This document shows positions 1 to 11,171 of a stretch of 64,000 nucleotides of DNA, in pieces. Source of the DNA: Platanthera guangdongensis. Its lineage: Eukaryota > Streptophyta > Magnoliopsida > Asparagales > Orchidaceae. Position 1 is the first letter of the stretch. Every line of letters begins with the position of its first letter. The stretch covers positions 151,607,010-151,671,009 of the forward strand of contig CM077167.1 of the NCBI GenBank assembly GCA_039583875.1, given 5' to 3'. The notes under the pieces were generated by a model. It made no database searches. It saw only the letters and a list, made by a program, of their open reading frames with translations, and was not told where the DNA came from. Both the position numbers and the translations under genes were made by a program.

Positions 1-732
1 CCTATGGCTACTAATGCTGTTGTGGATTCTGATGCAGCAGGGAAACCTGTATATCAGAAACATTATAGGGCAATTGTTGGATCCCTATTATAACTAACAT
101 CAAGCAAGCCTGATATAATGTTTGCCACATGCCTTTGTGCTAGGTTCCAAGTGAACTCTAAAGAATCTCACCTTATTTTCTTTAAAAGGATTTTGAGATA
201 TATAAAGAGTTGTCCTAATCTAGGACTCTGGTATCCTGCAGAGTCAGAATTTGAGTTAACTGGATACTCAGATGCTGACTATGCTGGATGTAGAGTGGAC
301 AAGAAGAGTACCTCTGGAACTTGCCAGTTCCTGGGTATGAGACTTGTCTCCTGGTTTTGTAAAAAACAAACATTTGTGTGTACATCAACTGTAGAAGCAG
401 AATACATGACTGCTGGCAGCTGATGTTCACGAATGTTATGGATACAAAACCAACTCCTAGACTATGGTGTCAACTTAAATAATTCAATATTATTTTGTGA
501 TAATACTAGTGCTATTGCTATAGCACAGAATCCAGTTCACCATAGTAGGACTAAGCATATTGAAATAAGACATCATTTCATTAGAGATAATGTAGACAAA
601 AAGAAAATTAACCTAATCCATATTCCTACTGATTTATAGAGAGAAAACATTTTCACCAAACCCTTGGATGAGAAAAATCATCTGTTCTTTATAAATCAAC
701 TGGGAATGATTAGTGGAGAAGAGTTAAATTAA
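1..732 (+). pseudogene. copia pol tail: end of reverse transcriptase plus RNase H
   Basis: The frame carries the copia landmarks YRAIVGSLLY, the RNase H motif SDADYAG with [12 protein letters not shown], a VEAEY motif, and the C-terminal TKHIEIRHHFIRD and TKPLDE. RNase H removes the RNA strand of the RNA/DNA hybrid during reverse transcription in the virus-like particle. The acidic RNase H residues (D of SDAD, E of VEAEY, D of FCDN) are visible. The frame is kept across the whole piece but is broken by three in-frame stops (TAA at 91, TGA at 421, TAG at 637), so this is a decayed copy. The natural stop is TAA at 730. Confidence 0.9.
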
Positions 733-744
733 TTTATGTCTGCA

Positions 745-985
745 TTCGACGAATTTTCCAGAGTTCATCGAACGGAGTTCGACGAATTAAGGAAAGTTTG
801 AGAGATTTTCGTCGAACGGAGATCGACGAATTATCTATGTGGAAACAATTTTCGTCGACCGGAGATCGACAAACTTTGCTTCAGAAGATCCGTTCGACGA
901 ACTATGTTCGATTCTTCTGGATGAGATCGACTAATTATCTGTCTATAATTCATTTCGTCGACCTCAGTTCGAAGAACTGTTTCTT
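745..985 (+). repeat. cluster of TTCGACGAA/TTCGTCGAA motifs between pol and the env-like gene
   Basis: The 240-base spacer after pol contains about a dozen copies or near-copies of TTCGACGA, TTCGTCGA or GATCGAC(G/T)AA in both orientations. The same motif is reiterated in this element's own LTR (about 4303-4830). No convincing reading frame of its own is seen here. Confidence 0.75.
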
Positions 986-1113
986 TTCGTGAACGGAGAT
1001 TGTCGATTCATATTCTGAAAATCTTATATCTAGGTTTTCTTCGACCTCTGTCCCGCACTTTCAGTTCTCTTGCTCTTGATCGCCGTTTTCTCTATCTTTC
1101 TTGCAGGTCATCA

Positions 1114-3929
1114 ATGGCGATTCCAGTAGGAGCTTTGGCTGCCATGAAATTTGACACTGGTTTTGACATGGATTTCGATTCATTCCAACACTCTGACCTA
1201 ATCTTCCTCTACATTCTGGAACTATTAGAGGAACTTGGTCTCAAATATTTCATGACCAGAAGGATTAAAATGCACTCAACTGAAACAGAGAATGGGTGTA
1301 TACATCGTCTGTTTCTGAGGAAAATATTTTGACAGGAAATATCGGGAGTCATGCTGTTTCTTTGTCTCCCGACATTCTCTCTGAAATGTTTGGCTTGGTA
1401 AATGGAGAAGATAATATGGAAATGGATTCTGAAGAATTTAGTGAAATGCTGAAGTTAATGGGGTTTTTCGGAAGCAACCCTAACAAGTTGTTGAAGAAAC
1501 AACTTTCTGCCGTCTATCTGCTTTTGGCGGATATTATGGGAAAGGTACTGATGGGCAAGCACACCGCACATGATTACATTAACCGACATCAATTCCTTAT
1601 CATGTGTGCGGTGGTGAATAAGCGTCTTGTTGATTGGAGTAAGATTTTCTTTGAGTTGATTAAGAAGAAGAATAGCAAGAAGTAAGTCTGCTTCGGAAGA
1701 ATCCTGGGAATCTTCCTTAAGGAAAAGGCTGGTGAATGCATGGTATCCCCGACCATATTCATCAATGCCAGAAAGCGCCTCACATGCGCCTTGTTTGGCA
1801 GATGGGAGAGGACGATCTCCAAGCCCTCCAAGGCTCCTCCTCTTCCATCCCAGCTTCTGAGAGCACCAGGGCTGTGAAGGCCACTCCCCACCCTACTGAG
1901 GAGATCCATCCCCCTCCACCATCTCTTCCAGCACCCCTTCCATCAACGCAGCCTTCTCATGTGCCTACTCCACCTCCATCTCCACCTCTGGACATCACCA
2001 ACATCCCATCTCCACCTCCATCTTCCCCTCTGCATGCTAATAAACAACCAACACCTCCAGCTTCACCTCATGACTCACATATCCCTACAACCCCTCAGTC
2101 TCCACTTCCCCCTCATTTGTCCTCCATTCCCTCTTACAACATACCCACAGACTCTGTCATGCCAGATGCCAACATTCCATCTTCATCACCATCCACTCAT
2201 CACCTATCTGCTATTCCACCCTCCATTCCATCCTTAGTTGCTCCCTCCTCCACACCTAATGCAACATCCTCTTCCCCTTACTCCTTTGATTCAACTACCA
2301 TATCATCTATCATCACCATTCTTACTCCTTTAATCAAATCCCTTATCACAGAGGCCATTACATCTCCTCTGAATTCTATTCATTCTTTAACTGTTCAAAT
2401 TTCTGCCCTCTCTGCTGTCTCCTCTTCATTCAGGGGCCTGGCTCCAGGTTTTCCTGAACCCAGGCAGGGTAAGATGCTCTATGATGAAGCAGCAGCAGAT
2501 ACAGCAGCAGACACAGAAGCAGTTTCAAATACATATACAGATATTTTACCAGAATTTGATTCTGAGATGATTGAAATGATTCATTTTATGGATACTGACA
2601 TTGACCTAGATGAGTCAGTTGAGCAAATAAAAACTGTTGGTGATTTCATTATGAATCCCACAGTAATCTACTAGAATTACTGCAAGTTTTTGATACTGCA
2701 TATATGCAGTTTCTTCCAGCAGATTTTACAATGACACATTTGGCTATTGTACCCTATATCTCTCCAGTTAGTACAGCAGTTGCTAAGCAACTCTGACAGT
2801 TTTGCTATCTCAGCTTTAGCTTCAATCTCTGCAGCCAGTCCAGAAGTTATTCCAGAAGACATCTCAGCCCCAGTTTTTGTTATGGATGACTCTCCTATGC
2901 CAGATTTGGATGAGCTAATCCTGGCTGATATTGAAGAGGATAATAAGGCAGCAGCTGAAAGCTCTGTCCCAATTGTTTCTGATTCCTTTATAGTCTCCTC
3001 CTCACCTGTTGCTGATATTCCAGTTACTGAAACCTCAACTTCTGCCCTTCTATAGCAAAGGATGTTATTGATGCTAAAACACTGAAAGCACTGGATGCTC
3101 TTTATGATAACCCTCATGGTTCTGATTCTGAAGATGATGAAGCTGATGAAGCTGATGATGATGATTCAGATGAATAAGCTTCTAAGAAGAAAAAGAATTT
3201 TTATCAAAGAAAAGAAAGGCTCCTCCTCCTCCAGCTCCTAAGCCTAATCCCACTGCCTGCATGGATGTGGTTATCTAAGAACCAACAGAAGGAAAGGAAA
3301 AGAAGTAGGAGATATTCTCCTCCTCCAGTGCACAGATACAGAAAGGATCCACCTCCTCCTCCTCCAGCAGCTGGTGCCACTGGCTCTAGCTCTCAGAGAT
3401 CTGCCCCCATGCAAACCTATCAGAGACAGTCAGGGAGATCATCTGGAAGTAGCCAGCAGAGGCAACCATTCTCAGGAAATCAACATCAAAAACAGTAGCA
3501 GCAATAACAAATATCTGAAGAACAGAAAGCTGACAGTCCAAAAAGGTCATACTCTCCTCCAATTCCATTTGAAGATCCTGAAACTGCCAATACTGCAAGA
3601 ATGGCTAGGTACCAGGAGCTAATTGGACTATCTTTGATCAATAAAGCAAAGGCTGAAGGAAAAGACACATCAGGCTTAACAACTATGTCAAAGTACAGGA
3701 AAGAAGAGTTAAAAAGGTTTAACAAAGTCAACAAGCTCTTCAATGTTGATGATTATATGAAGCTCCATCCAGAAGCAGTTGTCCCCAGAGCTACTTCACT
3801 GAAGATTATTGGGCAGCTGACATGACCATGAATCAGACAGAGGCTTCAAATACTAACAGAGAAATTATCTTCAAAAAGCCAGGAGAAAAGAAATCAGAAG
3901 ACAAGCCTTTGCAGAAGAAGAAGAAGTAA
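1114..3929 (+). pseudogene. env-like (extra) gene of Copia A, broken
   Basis: This region lies where SIRE-type copia elements carry their env-like ORF. The likely start is ATG 1114, just after a good splice acceptor (TTTCTTGCAG, ends 1106). The first part (MAIPVGALAAMKFDTGF) reads to about 1290 and then shifts frame; 1296-1685 continues an acidic then lysine-rich helical segment. A proline/serine-rich stretch follows (1736-2674), then acidic and proline-rich pieces, and a basic C-terminus ending in a run of lysines with TAA at 3927. An independent minus-strand copy at 10296-11166 keeps the same text from just before the ATG to about codon 230, which supports one ancestral gene. No signal peptide or clear membrane segment is visible, so an envelope role is not supported by this copy. 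Multiple frameshifts and stops make it inactive. Confidence 0.7.
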
Positions 3930-4108
3930 TCTTTATTTTTGTTTCATTTTCTTTCTGCATTTGTTTTCAAACTGTGCCTTTTGGTTAAACAAAGCCTATG
4001 TATATATATATCTGCTGCATGTGTTGGTAATTCTCTGTCAGATATATTTCTTTTCCTGCTTTGTTTATTTGTTTGTTTATATTTTGAGTCTCTTAGTGCC
4101 CTCACCCA

Positions 4109-4121
4109 AATAGGGGGAGAT
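4109..4121 (+). other. polypurine tract of Copia A
   Basis: AATAGGGGGAGAT lies directly before the TGTTGG start of the 3' LTR. The same purine tract precedes the 3' LTR of Copia B, so it is the likely plus-strand primer. Confidence 0.85.
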
Positions 4122-5854
4122 TGTTGGATCCCTAGTTGATTTGGGCTAGGTTCACTAGCTTAGGATGTGACACATCATGTATAGCCAGGGTCAAGTTGTG
4201 TCTTAGAGTCTAGGCCAAGTCCTTAGAGTCAACTTCAGTTGGACCAGCTATCAACAAGACCATCAAAGGCTCCAGACTTAGAAGATTTCAAGATTAGTAA
4301 AGTGAGTTCGACGTTCGTCGAACTCAGCTCGACAAAAGGTGTTCTGCGCTCGACGATCGTGAGACATTTCTTTGTGCTGAGCTCGACGATCTTAGTTCTC
4401 TATTCGACGAAGACCGAGTCTCTTCAACAAGGTAAAGTCAGATAACTTCAAATTTTTTCTAAGTCCAGCTTCAAGCTTCGGTCGACGAACTAGATTCTGA
4501 GTTCGACGAACTTGGACCTCAAGTTCTCAACTTCTCAGGTCGATGATTTCAGTATTCTACTCGACAATTTGTGGTCTATGATTTGATTCCTTCTCAGTCA
4601 AAGACTTCTCAGATTCCAAGTCCACAATAATTCTCAGCTCGACGAATTTGGATCTCAGCTCGACGAATGAAGATTGTCAGTTCGACGAATGCTAAAGCAG
4701 AATTGATAAGATTTCCCTAGAAGACTAATTGCCTTTGTCTGGTCGACGAACTCATCAAGCTCAGCTCGACGAACTCAAGCTTAGCTCGACGAACTGTGAA
4801 CTCAGCTCGATGATTGGTGTTCCTCGTTCGACGATTCCAGACTAGGTCTTCTCTAGTTTCCCATCCCGGTTCTTGCGATGATTCCGGAGTAATTAATGCC
4901 AGATCTTCTCGGAATGTTACCGTTAGAACGCACATTGACTATGGACTATTACATGCCATTTTTCCATGGGACAGTTAGGGAAATCATTGATTGTCGCTTC
5001 CTTCCCAGGTCGACTGCAATTACTGCTCAACATTCAAATTTCGAATGTTCCTCAGTCAGAGAAAAATAGAAAGAAAAGGATTAATCAGTAAGAGATACTA
5101 GCAGCAATACAGACACACAGACAGATTGAACAAGAACAATTTACAGAAATCTAAAGTTCTTGACTGCAATTAGCCCAGGCCAGAGAACATCTTCAAGAAG
5201 AAGAAGAAGAACAACCAATTACTATCAAGAGTCTTCTTCCTTCAATCCCTCCAGGACAACTTCAGAAGGACAACATAACTCTATCTGTCAAAGAAGTTCC
5301 TGAAGCAATCTCTGGTCCAGGCACTAAAGCTTTCAAGACCTGTCACCCTGTAGCAGTGCTCCAGTTTTCCTGATACATTCAAGATCTCAGGGGGATCAAA
5401 TCTGCTAACATCAATCCACAGTCTTCTCAATTGTTATTGAGAAAGAGAAGACACCATCCCCTCTTTTCCAACTCTGTATAGGTTTTTAATTCCCTTCAAA
5501 TTATTCCTGGTTACAAGTCTCCTTCCAAAAGACTGAGGTTTTGGTTTTTGAGTGCCTGAACAAAAGCTCATTGGTGTCAGGCAACCTGATCAAAAATGTG
5601 AGTGGATTCCTACTAGGGTGGTAGAATAGTGGATGTACCCAGGTTGGGGAACCGCTATAAAATTTCTTGTGTCGTCTTGTTACCCTTTTCTTTTGTTTTG
5701 GCTGTGCTCTGTGATTAGATAGTCTGTTGTGCTTATTTATTTTATTTGCTGACTTGTTAACATAGAATACAAAGAAAGTTGTAAAACTTTTGTAGTGAGC
5801 ATAATACTCTATTCACCCCCCTCTAGAGTATTTCAGATCTAACCTGTACTTTCA
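4122..5854 (+). repeat. 3' LTR of Copia A (1733 bp)
   Basis: It starts TGTTGGATCC after the purine tract and ends ACTTTCA, the same end as the Copia B LTR. The 3' part has the R/U5-like TATTCACCCCCCTCTAG stretch typical of this copia group. I see no clean TATA box. The U3 half is full of TTCGACGA motifs. No 5' LTR is in the window for comparison. Confidence 0.8.
4303..4830 (+). repeat. TTCGACGA/CTCGACGA motif array in the Copia A U3 region
   Basis: About 20 copies of (T/C)TCGACGA or its variants are spaced 15-60 bases apart, often preceded by AG or CTCAG. They fill the U3 half of the LTR and look like reiterated binding sites rather than a head-to-tail satellite. Confidence 0.75.
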
Positions 5855-7167
5855 AATTACCTCAGGCGAGACTTCGACTCGCTTCCAGCTGTCTTCCCCG
5901 GCGAAGGTATACTCCTGCCCCCTCCACCCCCTCTCCTTAGCATTGTAAATTTTTGTTTTATGCTGACTGACAACCTGCTTAGGGGAGAGAACTGTCCATG
6001 TTCATCCTCCTTACCAGAGTAACAGGGTCTCGCCTTAGCGAGTATGGCGGCGGAGGCCGCGAAGTATACGCTGACCCCCGCCCTAAAGAAAAGGCCCGGA
6101 CGAGGACACTTCTTGGCATAGCCCAAAGAAGAAGGTGAAGAAATCAGTGTCCTTAAAAAGGAGAAAACGTCTGCCCCCATAGAAAGGAAAGAGTTATCGG
6201 GATCCCTGTCCCCCATTTCTTTAGGGTCTCCCTCAGCTCACCAACTATCTGTCTCGCCTACCCGCGAGACAGTCTTGTCAGAACCAGCCGCCACCACCAC
6301 TGTTCAGCCTGCTGAGTTCCCATCCGGCGAGGCTGGCACCTCCAGCCGCCCGGCTCCCGCCTCGCACCCCAATTATAACATGGGGCCTGTGACAGATGAT
6401 GCTGCCGGCGAGCTGGTGCTCCTATGGGACAAGGACGCTAACCGCGTGTCGGTGTCAACTCTCCTTCCTTCCTGGAAAGAACAGGACCCCCCCCCAGTCA
6501 CGCCTTCTCCCTAGGGTTTAGGCTATATGGTGGCCTTGGCTCTGAGCCTGCGGATAATGAGACGTCACGAGATCTCATTCTGAAGAGCGCCCACTCTCAA
6601 TTTTGCTCCTTGTAGCTCGCGCACCGGTCTCGCGCCGCTTGGTCTTCAACAATAGGAAATGGAAGGAAGAGGAGGTTGGTCTCGCCGCAGAACGTGTGAA
6701 GTCCAACGACCTTGAGAAGCGGCTGGCCGTCGCCGACAACCTCCTTGCGCAGAGTCAGGGTGGTGCGGTAAGTTTTCTTACCGCCGCTTTGCTAGCCCTA
6801 CTCGCTGCTCATTATGGTCCTTTTTTCATTAAATCTTCCTGCATGATGCCGAGACTGGCCACCGGATGCGCTCGCGCATTGAGGCGCTGGAGGGAGAGAA
6901 CAAGAAATTAAAAGTTGAAAATATCCATCTTCTTCGGAACAACGCGGCACCCCCTTCAGACCAATTTCCAGTTCCTTCTCGCTACTTTGTGGACGAGGTA
7001 GATGCCTCTGCCGAGATTCCAATATCAAGACAGCGGAGCTTGTTCTCAAAATGATGAAGGAGCTGGGGTTGGTGCGCGATGATGCCAAGACAGTTACTGT
7101 CCGCGACCTCGTCCCCCGCTTATTCGGCGAGACGGATGACAGCTCATCTTCCGGCAGCGAGGAGTAG
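5855..7167 (+). pseudogene. antisense gene of Tat-1 (3' part), coiled-coil protein
   Basis: This lies on the strand opposite to Tat-1's gag-pol, between pol and the lost 3' LTR, where Tat elements often carry an extra antisense ORF. Visible pieces are a Ser/Pro/Ala-rich part (6275-6511), a charged segment (about 6617-6768) and a heptad-like coiled coil (MRSRIEALEGENKKLK, 6866 on), ending SSSSGSEE and TAG at 7165. GCG|GTAAGT at 6768/6769 is a good splice donor. Probable acceptors are CTTGTAG at about 6616 and a degenerate site before 6855. The acidic, serine-rich end matches the end of Tat-2's antisense gene. The 5' exons were cut off by Copia A. Stops remain in the N-terminal part. Confidence 0.6.
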
Positions 7168-7691
7168 GGAGACACACCAGTGCCAGGGACTTCTCTCCCC
7201 CTCTTTTATTTTTTATCTTGTCTGTTACTTATAATCATGATATAGACATTTCCTCAGGAATAGTGAGGTGTTCTCTTTTGTGATGATCCAATGGAATATT
7301 GTTATTAACTTTTTACATGTTACTTTATTGTGCTTCTTCCTCCGCTGTTTCTCTTGATAGTTAGCCCAAAATGCGAGACCTTGGTTTCTCTTCGCCTTTA
7401 CCACCCACGGGATCTTCTGACCCTTAGTGCTCATCTCGCCGTAAGATAGACATGCGCTGAAGACCTTGGAGACCAGCCGCCCCACATGACAGGCCCCACC
7501 TTTTGAGGCCAGGCTTGTGCCTTGGACAAGGAAGACCCACTCACTATGGGCGAGACCACCCATCCCTAGTGTCGGCCAGAGATTCTCCTCCCCGGCCTAA
7601 TCCCCAATCCTTCCTTTTTCTAGGGATTTTCCACAATCCCCTGATAAATATGGACATTTCTCCCCGTGAACTATCACCACTTGACTTGCCC
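7168..7691. other. spacer between antisense gene and tandem array, no gene seen
   Basis: The antisense gene ends at 7167 and the tandem array starts near 7692. Both strands have only short, unrecognised open frames here. It is the convergent 3' flank of pol and the antisense gene, so it may hold polyadenylation signals, but none is certain. Confidence 0.5.
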
Positions 7692-8971
7692 TCGAGTGAT
7701 CCTACAGCCCTGCCGCTAGATGAGAGGCTGGTCAGTGGGTCTGCTCGGGGTCTCCCCTCAAAACCATCTCCAACCACCGAGTGAGCCTACAGCCCTGGCA
7801 GCTAGATGAGAGCCTGGTCAGCGGGTCTGCTCGAGGTCTCCTCTCCAAACCATCTCCAACCACCGAGTGAGCCTACAAGCCCTGCCAGCTAGATGATAGC
7901 CTGGTCAGCGGGTCTACTCGGGGTCTCCTCTCCAAACCATCTCCAACCACCGAGTGAGCCTACAACCCTGCTAGCTAAATGAGAGCTTGGTCGGCGGTCT
8001 GCTCGGGGTCTCCTATCCAAACCATCTCCAACCACCGAGTGAGCCTACAACCCTGTTAGCTAGATGAGAGCCTGGTCAGCGGGTCTGCTCGGGTTTCCTC
8101 TCCAAACCATCTCCAACCACCGAGTGAGCCTACAACCCTGCCAGCTAGATGCGAGCCTGGTCAGTGGGTCTGCTCAAGGTCTCCTCTCCAAACCATCTCC
8201 AACCACCGAGTGAGCCTACAGCCCTGCCAGCTAGATGAGAGCCTGGTCAGCGGGTCTGCTCGGGGTCTCCTCTACAAACCATCTCCAACCACCGAGTGAG
8301 CCTACAGCCCTGCCAGCTAGATCAGAGCCTGGTCAATGGGTCTGCTCTGGGTCTCCTCTCCAAACATCTCTAACCACCGAGTGAGCCTACATCCCTGCGA
8401 GCTAGATGAGAGCCTTGTCAGCGAGTCTGCTCGGGGTCTCGTCTCCAATCCATCTCCAACCACCGAGTAAGCCTACAACCCTGCCAGCTATACGAGAGCC
8501 CTGGTCAGCGGGTCTGCTCGGGGTCTCCTCTCCAAACCATCTCCAACCACCGAGTGAGCTACAACCCTGCCAGCTAGATGAGATCCTGGTCAGTGGTCTG
8601 CTCGGGGTCTCCTCTCCAAACCATATCCAACCACCGAGTGAACCTCCAACCCTGCCAGCTAGATGAGAGCCTGGTCAGCGGGTCTGCTCGTGGTCTCCTC
8701 TCCAAACCATCTCCAACCACCGAGTGAGCCTACAGCCCTTCCAGCTAGATGAGAGCCTAGTCAGCGGTCTGCTCGGGGTGTCCTCTCCTAACCATCTCCA
8801 ACCACTAAGTGAACCTACAGCCCTGCCAGCTAGATGAGAGCCTGGTCAGCGGGTTTGCTCGGGGTATGCTCTCCAAACCATATCCAACCACCGAGTGAGC
8901 CTACAGCCCTGCCAGCTAGATGAGAACCTGATCAGCAGGTCTTCTCGGGGTCTCCTCTCCAAACCATCTCA
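7692..8971. repeat. tandem array, about 15 units of about 86 bp, in Tat-1
   Basis: The unit reads CGAGTGAGCCTACAGCCCTG, CCAGCTAGATGAGAGCCTGG, TCAGCGGGTCTGCTC, then GGGGTCTCCTCTCCAAACC and ATCTCCAACCAC. Units differ by point changes and 1-2 base indels. The array lies between the integrase tail and the antisense gene. Tat-type elements are known to carry such 3' tandem repeats, and they can seed satellites. Confidence 0.9.
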
Positions 8972-9074
8972 CATTTGATGCCATGAAAAAGGATACCAAC
9001 ACTCTCATCACATCAGAAGAGCGCACCAACATTGCAAGCATTGTACAACAATAAAAAATGTAATGAACAGAGTG

Positions 9075-9590
9075 TTATGTGTAAAATCTCTTTAAATCAT
9101 CACCACTTCGGGCGCGACCGAGGGATACCCCGTCCACATCCTGGAGGTGGTACCCTCCTGACTTTAAGACCTCTTTACTACAAAAGGACCCTCCCATTTG
9201 GGATTGAGCTCCTTACGGAGGCCCCTCTACCTGCTGCATCTACCTTTTTTAGGACCAAATCTCCCTTCTCAAACTGCCTGACCCTTATATGCTTGTCAAA
9301 GTACCTTGCCATCCGACACTTGACCTCCTCCTGCCGGACCATCGCCAAATCTCTGAGCTCCTCCACGAGATCCAGAGAGAGTCTCTACTCTTCTCGTTCT
9401 CCGCTCTCCATCCTTCGCCTCCTTCCCTTGCAACAGCTACTCTTGGTGATGTGACTTCAAACTCGATAGGTATGACAGCCTCCGAGCCATAAGAGAGCTT
9501 AAACAAGGTCTCCCTAGCGGTGTTTGGTGTGGTTCTCAAGGCCCAAAAGCTGAAGGTAGCTGCTCAATCCACGCTCATCGCTCTAAAAAA
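9075..9590 (-). pseudogene. gypsy integrase C-terminal part of Tat-1
   Basis: On the minus strand it reads the conserved Tat integrase text LRTTPNTA, then YGSEAVIPIE, the basic region RMARYFDKHIR, the FEKGDLVLKK motif and a C-terminal DDLKRFYT with TAA at 9075. A one-base deletion in the FWALRTTP motif near 9549 and another frameshift near 9290 break it. The upstream zinc-binding and catalytic parts are missing: the coding text stops at 9590, where an LTR fragment begins. Confidence 0.85.
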
Positions 9591-10295
9591 TGTTGGAATC
9601 AGCTTTCTGGTCCCTCTTAAAGTTCTAAGCTGAGGATGCAGCCCACACGTACTCTTCTTGAACTAGCCTCCCGACATGAGTCAGAGACCTGGAAACGGAC
9701 CGAGGGGTCTCAGCTCGGAGGGTCCCGCCTCTTTCCCGGAAAAACTGAAGATCTTCCCCTCCATAGCAATGCTGAGCTAGGTGCCTGTGAGGAAAACGGT
9801 GGAAAGGTTCAACACCCCTCAGGCACCTCTATCGGTCTATTTATAGGCCTCTGAATCTGATCTACAAATATCACTTCTGAAATACCCTGAAATGACCAAA
9901 ACACCCTGGGTTGGGTCTGCCAACAACCAAACTCCGCTGTTCTGGTGGGCTATACGCAGACCTCCAGGGGTAGAAGTGTAAAATTACCTGTGGCAAAAAT
10001 GTAAAATCCCCCTTGGGGGTAAAAAGGTAAAAAACACTTTTCTCCCATGTGGCGAGTGGGGAAAAGACTGTCGGGCGAGACGGACCCTCTCTGTTCGTCT
10101 CGTCGGCCTCTCGCCTTATAGGCTATCTCGTCGCCTAGAACCATCTCGCACTAGCTGGGCGTCTCGCATACCTCAGAGAATCCCCATCCCGCCTCCTACA
10201 GGTGGGCCTCCTGGTCTTACTCGCCTGTCAAGTTCATCTCGACAGCCTTCCCTTCTCGCTCATTGAGCCACCACTTACGAGCCCAAGGTTGTACA
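9591..10295 (-). repeat. LTR copy of the Tat-1 family inside the integrase region
   Basis: It starts TGTTGG and ends TTGTACA, and is alignable along its length with the Tat-1 5' LTR at 20712-21445. Shared blocks include TCTATTTATAG, TGGGTTGGGTCT, TAAAATTACC and GAGCCCAAGGTTGTACA. Both copies diverge at the same base after TTGTACA, which fixes the boundary. No target duplication is seen (AAAAA left, GTTTT right), so it is a remnant of a larger rearranged insertion or of recombination. It is clearly diverged from the 5' LTR. Confidence 0.75.
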
Positions 10296-11166
10296 GTTTT
10301 AAGTGTGAAGCCTTGGATGCTTTGTGATTTTCCTCTCCCATATGCCAAAAAGTGCAAATAAAGCCCTTTTGAGGCATTTATGAACACTGTCGTGGAGACC
10401 AGTAGTTCAGGAACATTTTCTTGAAGGACTAATCCAAGAATCCTTCCAAAGCAAACTTCCTTCTTTTTGTTTTATTCTTTATTAAATCAAATAATATCTG
10501 ACCCCAGTTTGTCTGTTTCTTGTTAAACAGAGACACATCACAAGTACCTGGTGCCTGGTGATGTAATCGTGTGCGGTGTGTTTGCCCATAGAACCTTGCT
10601 GACAACATCCTCCAAAAATTTATACTCAGCAGATAAATTTTTCTTCAAAAGTTTATTGGTGTTTTTCTCCAAAGTGACCCATCTTTATTAGCATATTCAT
10701 ACTCATCGGCTATCCATCTCTATTTCTGCATTACCATTCAACAAACCCAAAATCTACGATAGAACGGTGGGGAAAGAGAAACTGTATTACCAGATATTGT
10801 CCCTGTCATTGTATCTGCCTCTGATGTTGTAATGATGTAAACACCCATTCCTTAATCTCAGTCATTGCTATCTTGATGCGGTTGGTCATGAATTTTTCAG
10901 ATTTTATTCCTCAAACATTTTCAGAATATCCAGAAAAATCTGGTCAGAGTGCTGGAATGATTCGAAGTCGATGTCAAATCCCATGTCAAATTTCATCGCA
11001 GTAAGAGTGTTTGTCAAAATCGGCATTGGTTCGCATGCACAAGAAAAATAGAGATCAAGTGCAAAGGAACGGAAAGCGTGGGACGGAGCTCGAAGAAAAT
11101 CTAGATATATGGGTTTTCAAAATATGAAGCAGCAGACTCCGTCCGAAAAAAATAGAAATTCTTCGA
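10296..11166 (-). pseudogene. orphan fragment of a copia env-like gene
   Basis: Its reverse complement aligns with Copia A 1000-1850: the untranslated lead-in (CTAGATTTTCTTCGA), the ATGAAATTTGACATGG block, the GGCAAACACACCGCACA block and the GCATATGGGAGAGGA block all match in order. It is therefore the start of a SIRE-type env-like gene, without pol or LTR around it, in opposite orientation to Copia A. The left boundary is uncertain by about 15 bases. It is diverged and frameshifted, and is not a functional gene. Confidence 0.8.
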
Positions 11167-11171
11167 TCTGG

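Larger units (their letters stand above)
1..5854 (+). mobile_element. Copia A: 3' part of a SIRE-like Ty1/copia retrotransposon with an env-like gene
   Basis: The piece holds, in order, the reverse transcriptase/RNase H tail of pol, a repeat-rich spacer, a long env-like region, a purine tract and a 3' LTR. Copia order with an extra gene between pol and the 3' LTR is the known layout of the SIRE/Maximus lineage. The 5' LTR, gag and most of pol lie left of the window. The right end (ACTTTCA at 5854) abuts the antisense gene of a Tat element, so Copia A inserted into that gene. The base-pair duplication at the target cannot be tested because the left end is absent. Stops and frameshifts throughout make it non-autonomous. 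Confidence 0.85.

Noticed and set aside
78..90. TGTTGGATCCCTA at 79, identical to the start of the Copia A LTR
   Set aside because: Here it encodes the VGSL of reverse transcriptase; the resemblance to the LTR start is short and no LTR sequence follows.
1736..2674. 312-codon proline-rich frame as a host extensin-like gene
   Set aside because: It has no signal peptide or SPPPP/tyrosine motifs, sits between copia pol and LTR, and continues the env-like region.
9541..9590. A primer binding site left of the LTR at 9591 (CCACGCTCATCGC)
   Set aside because: It resembles the Tat-1 primer region but reads as integrase (WIEQLPS) on the minus strand, so the likeness is chance.
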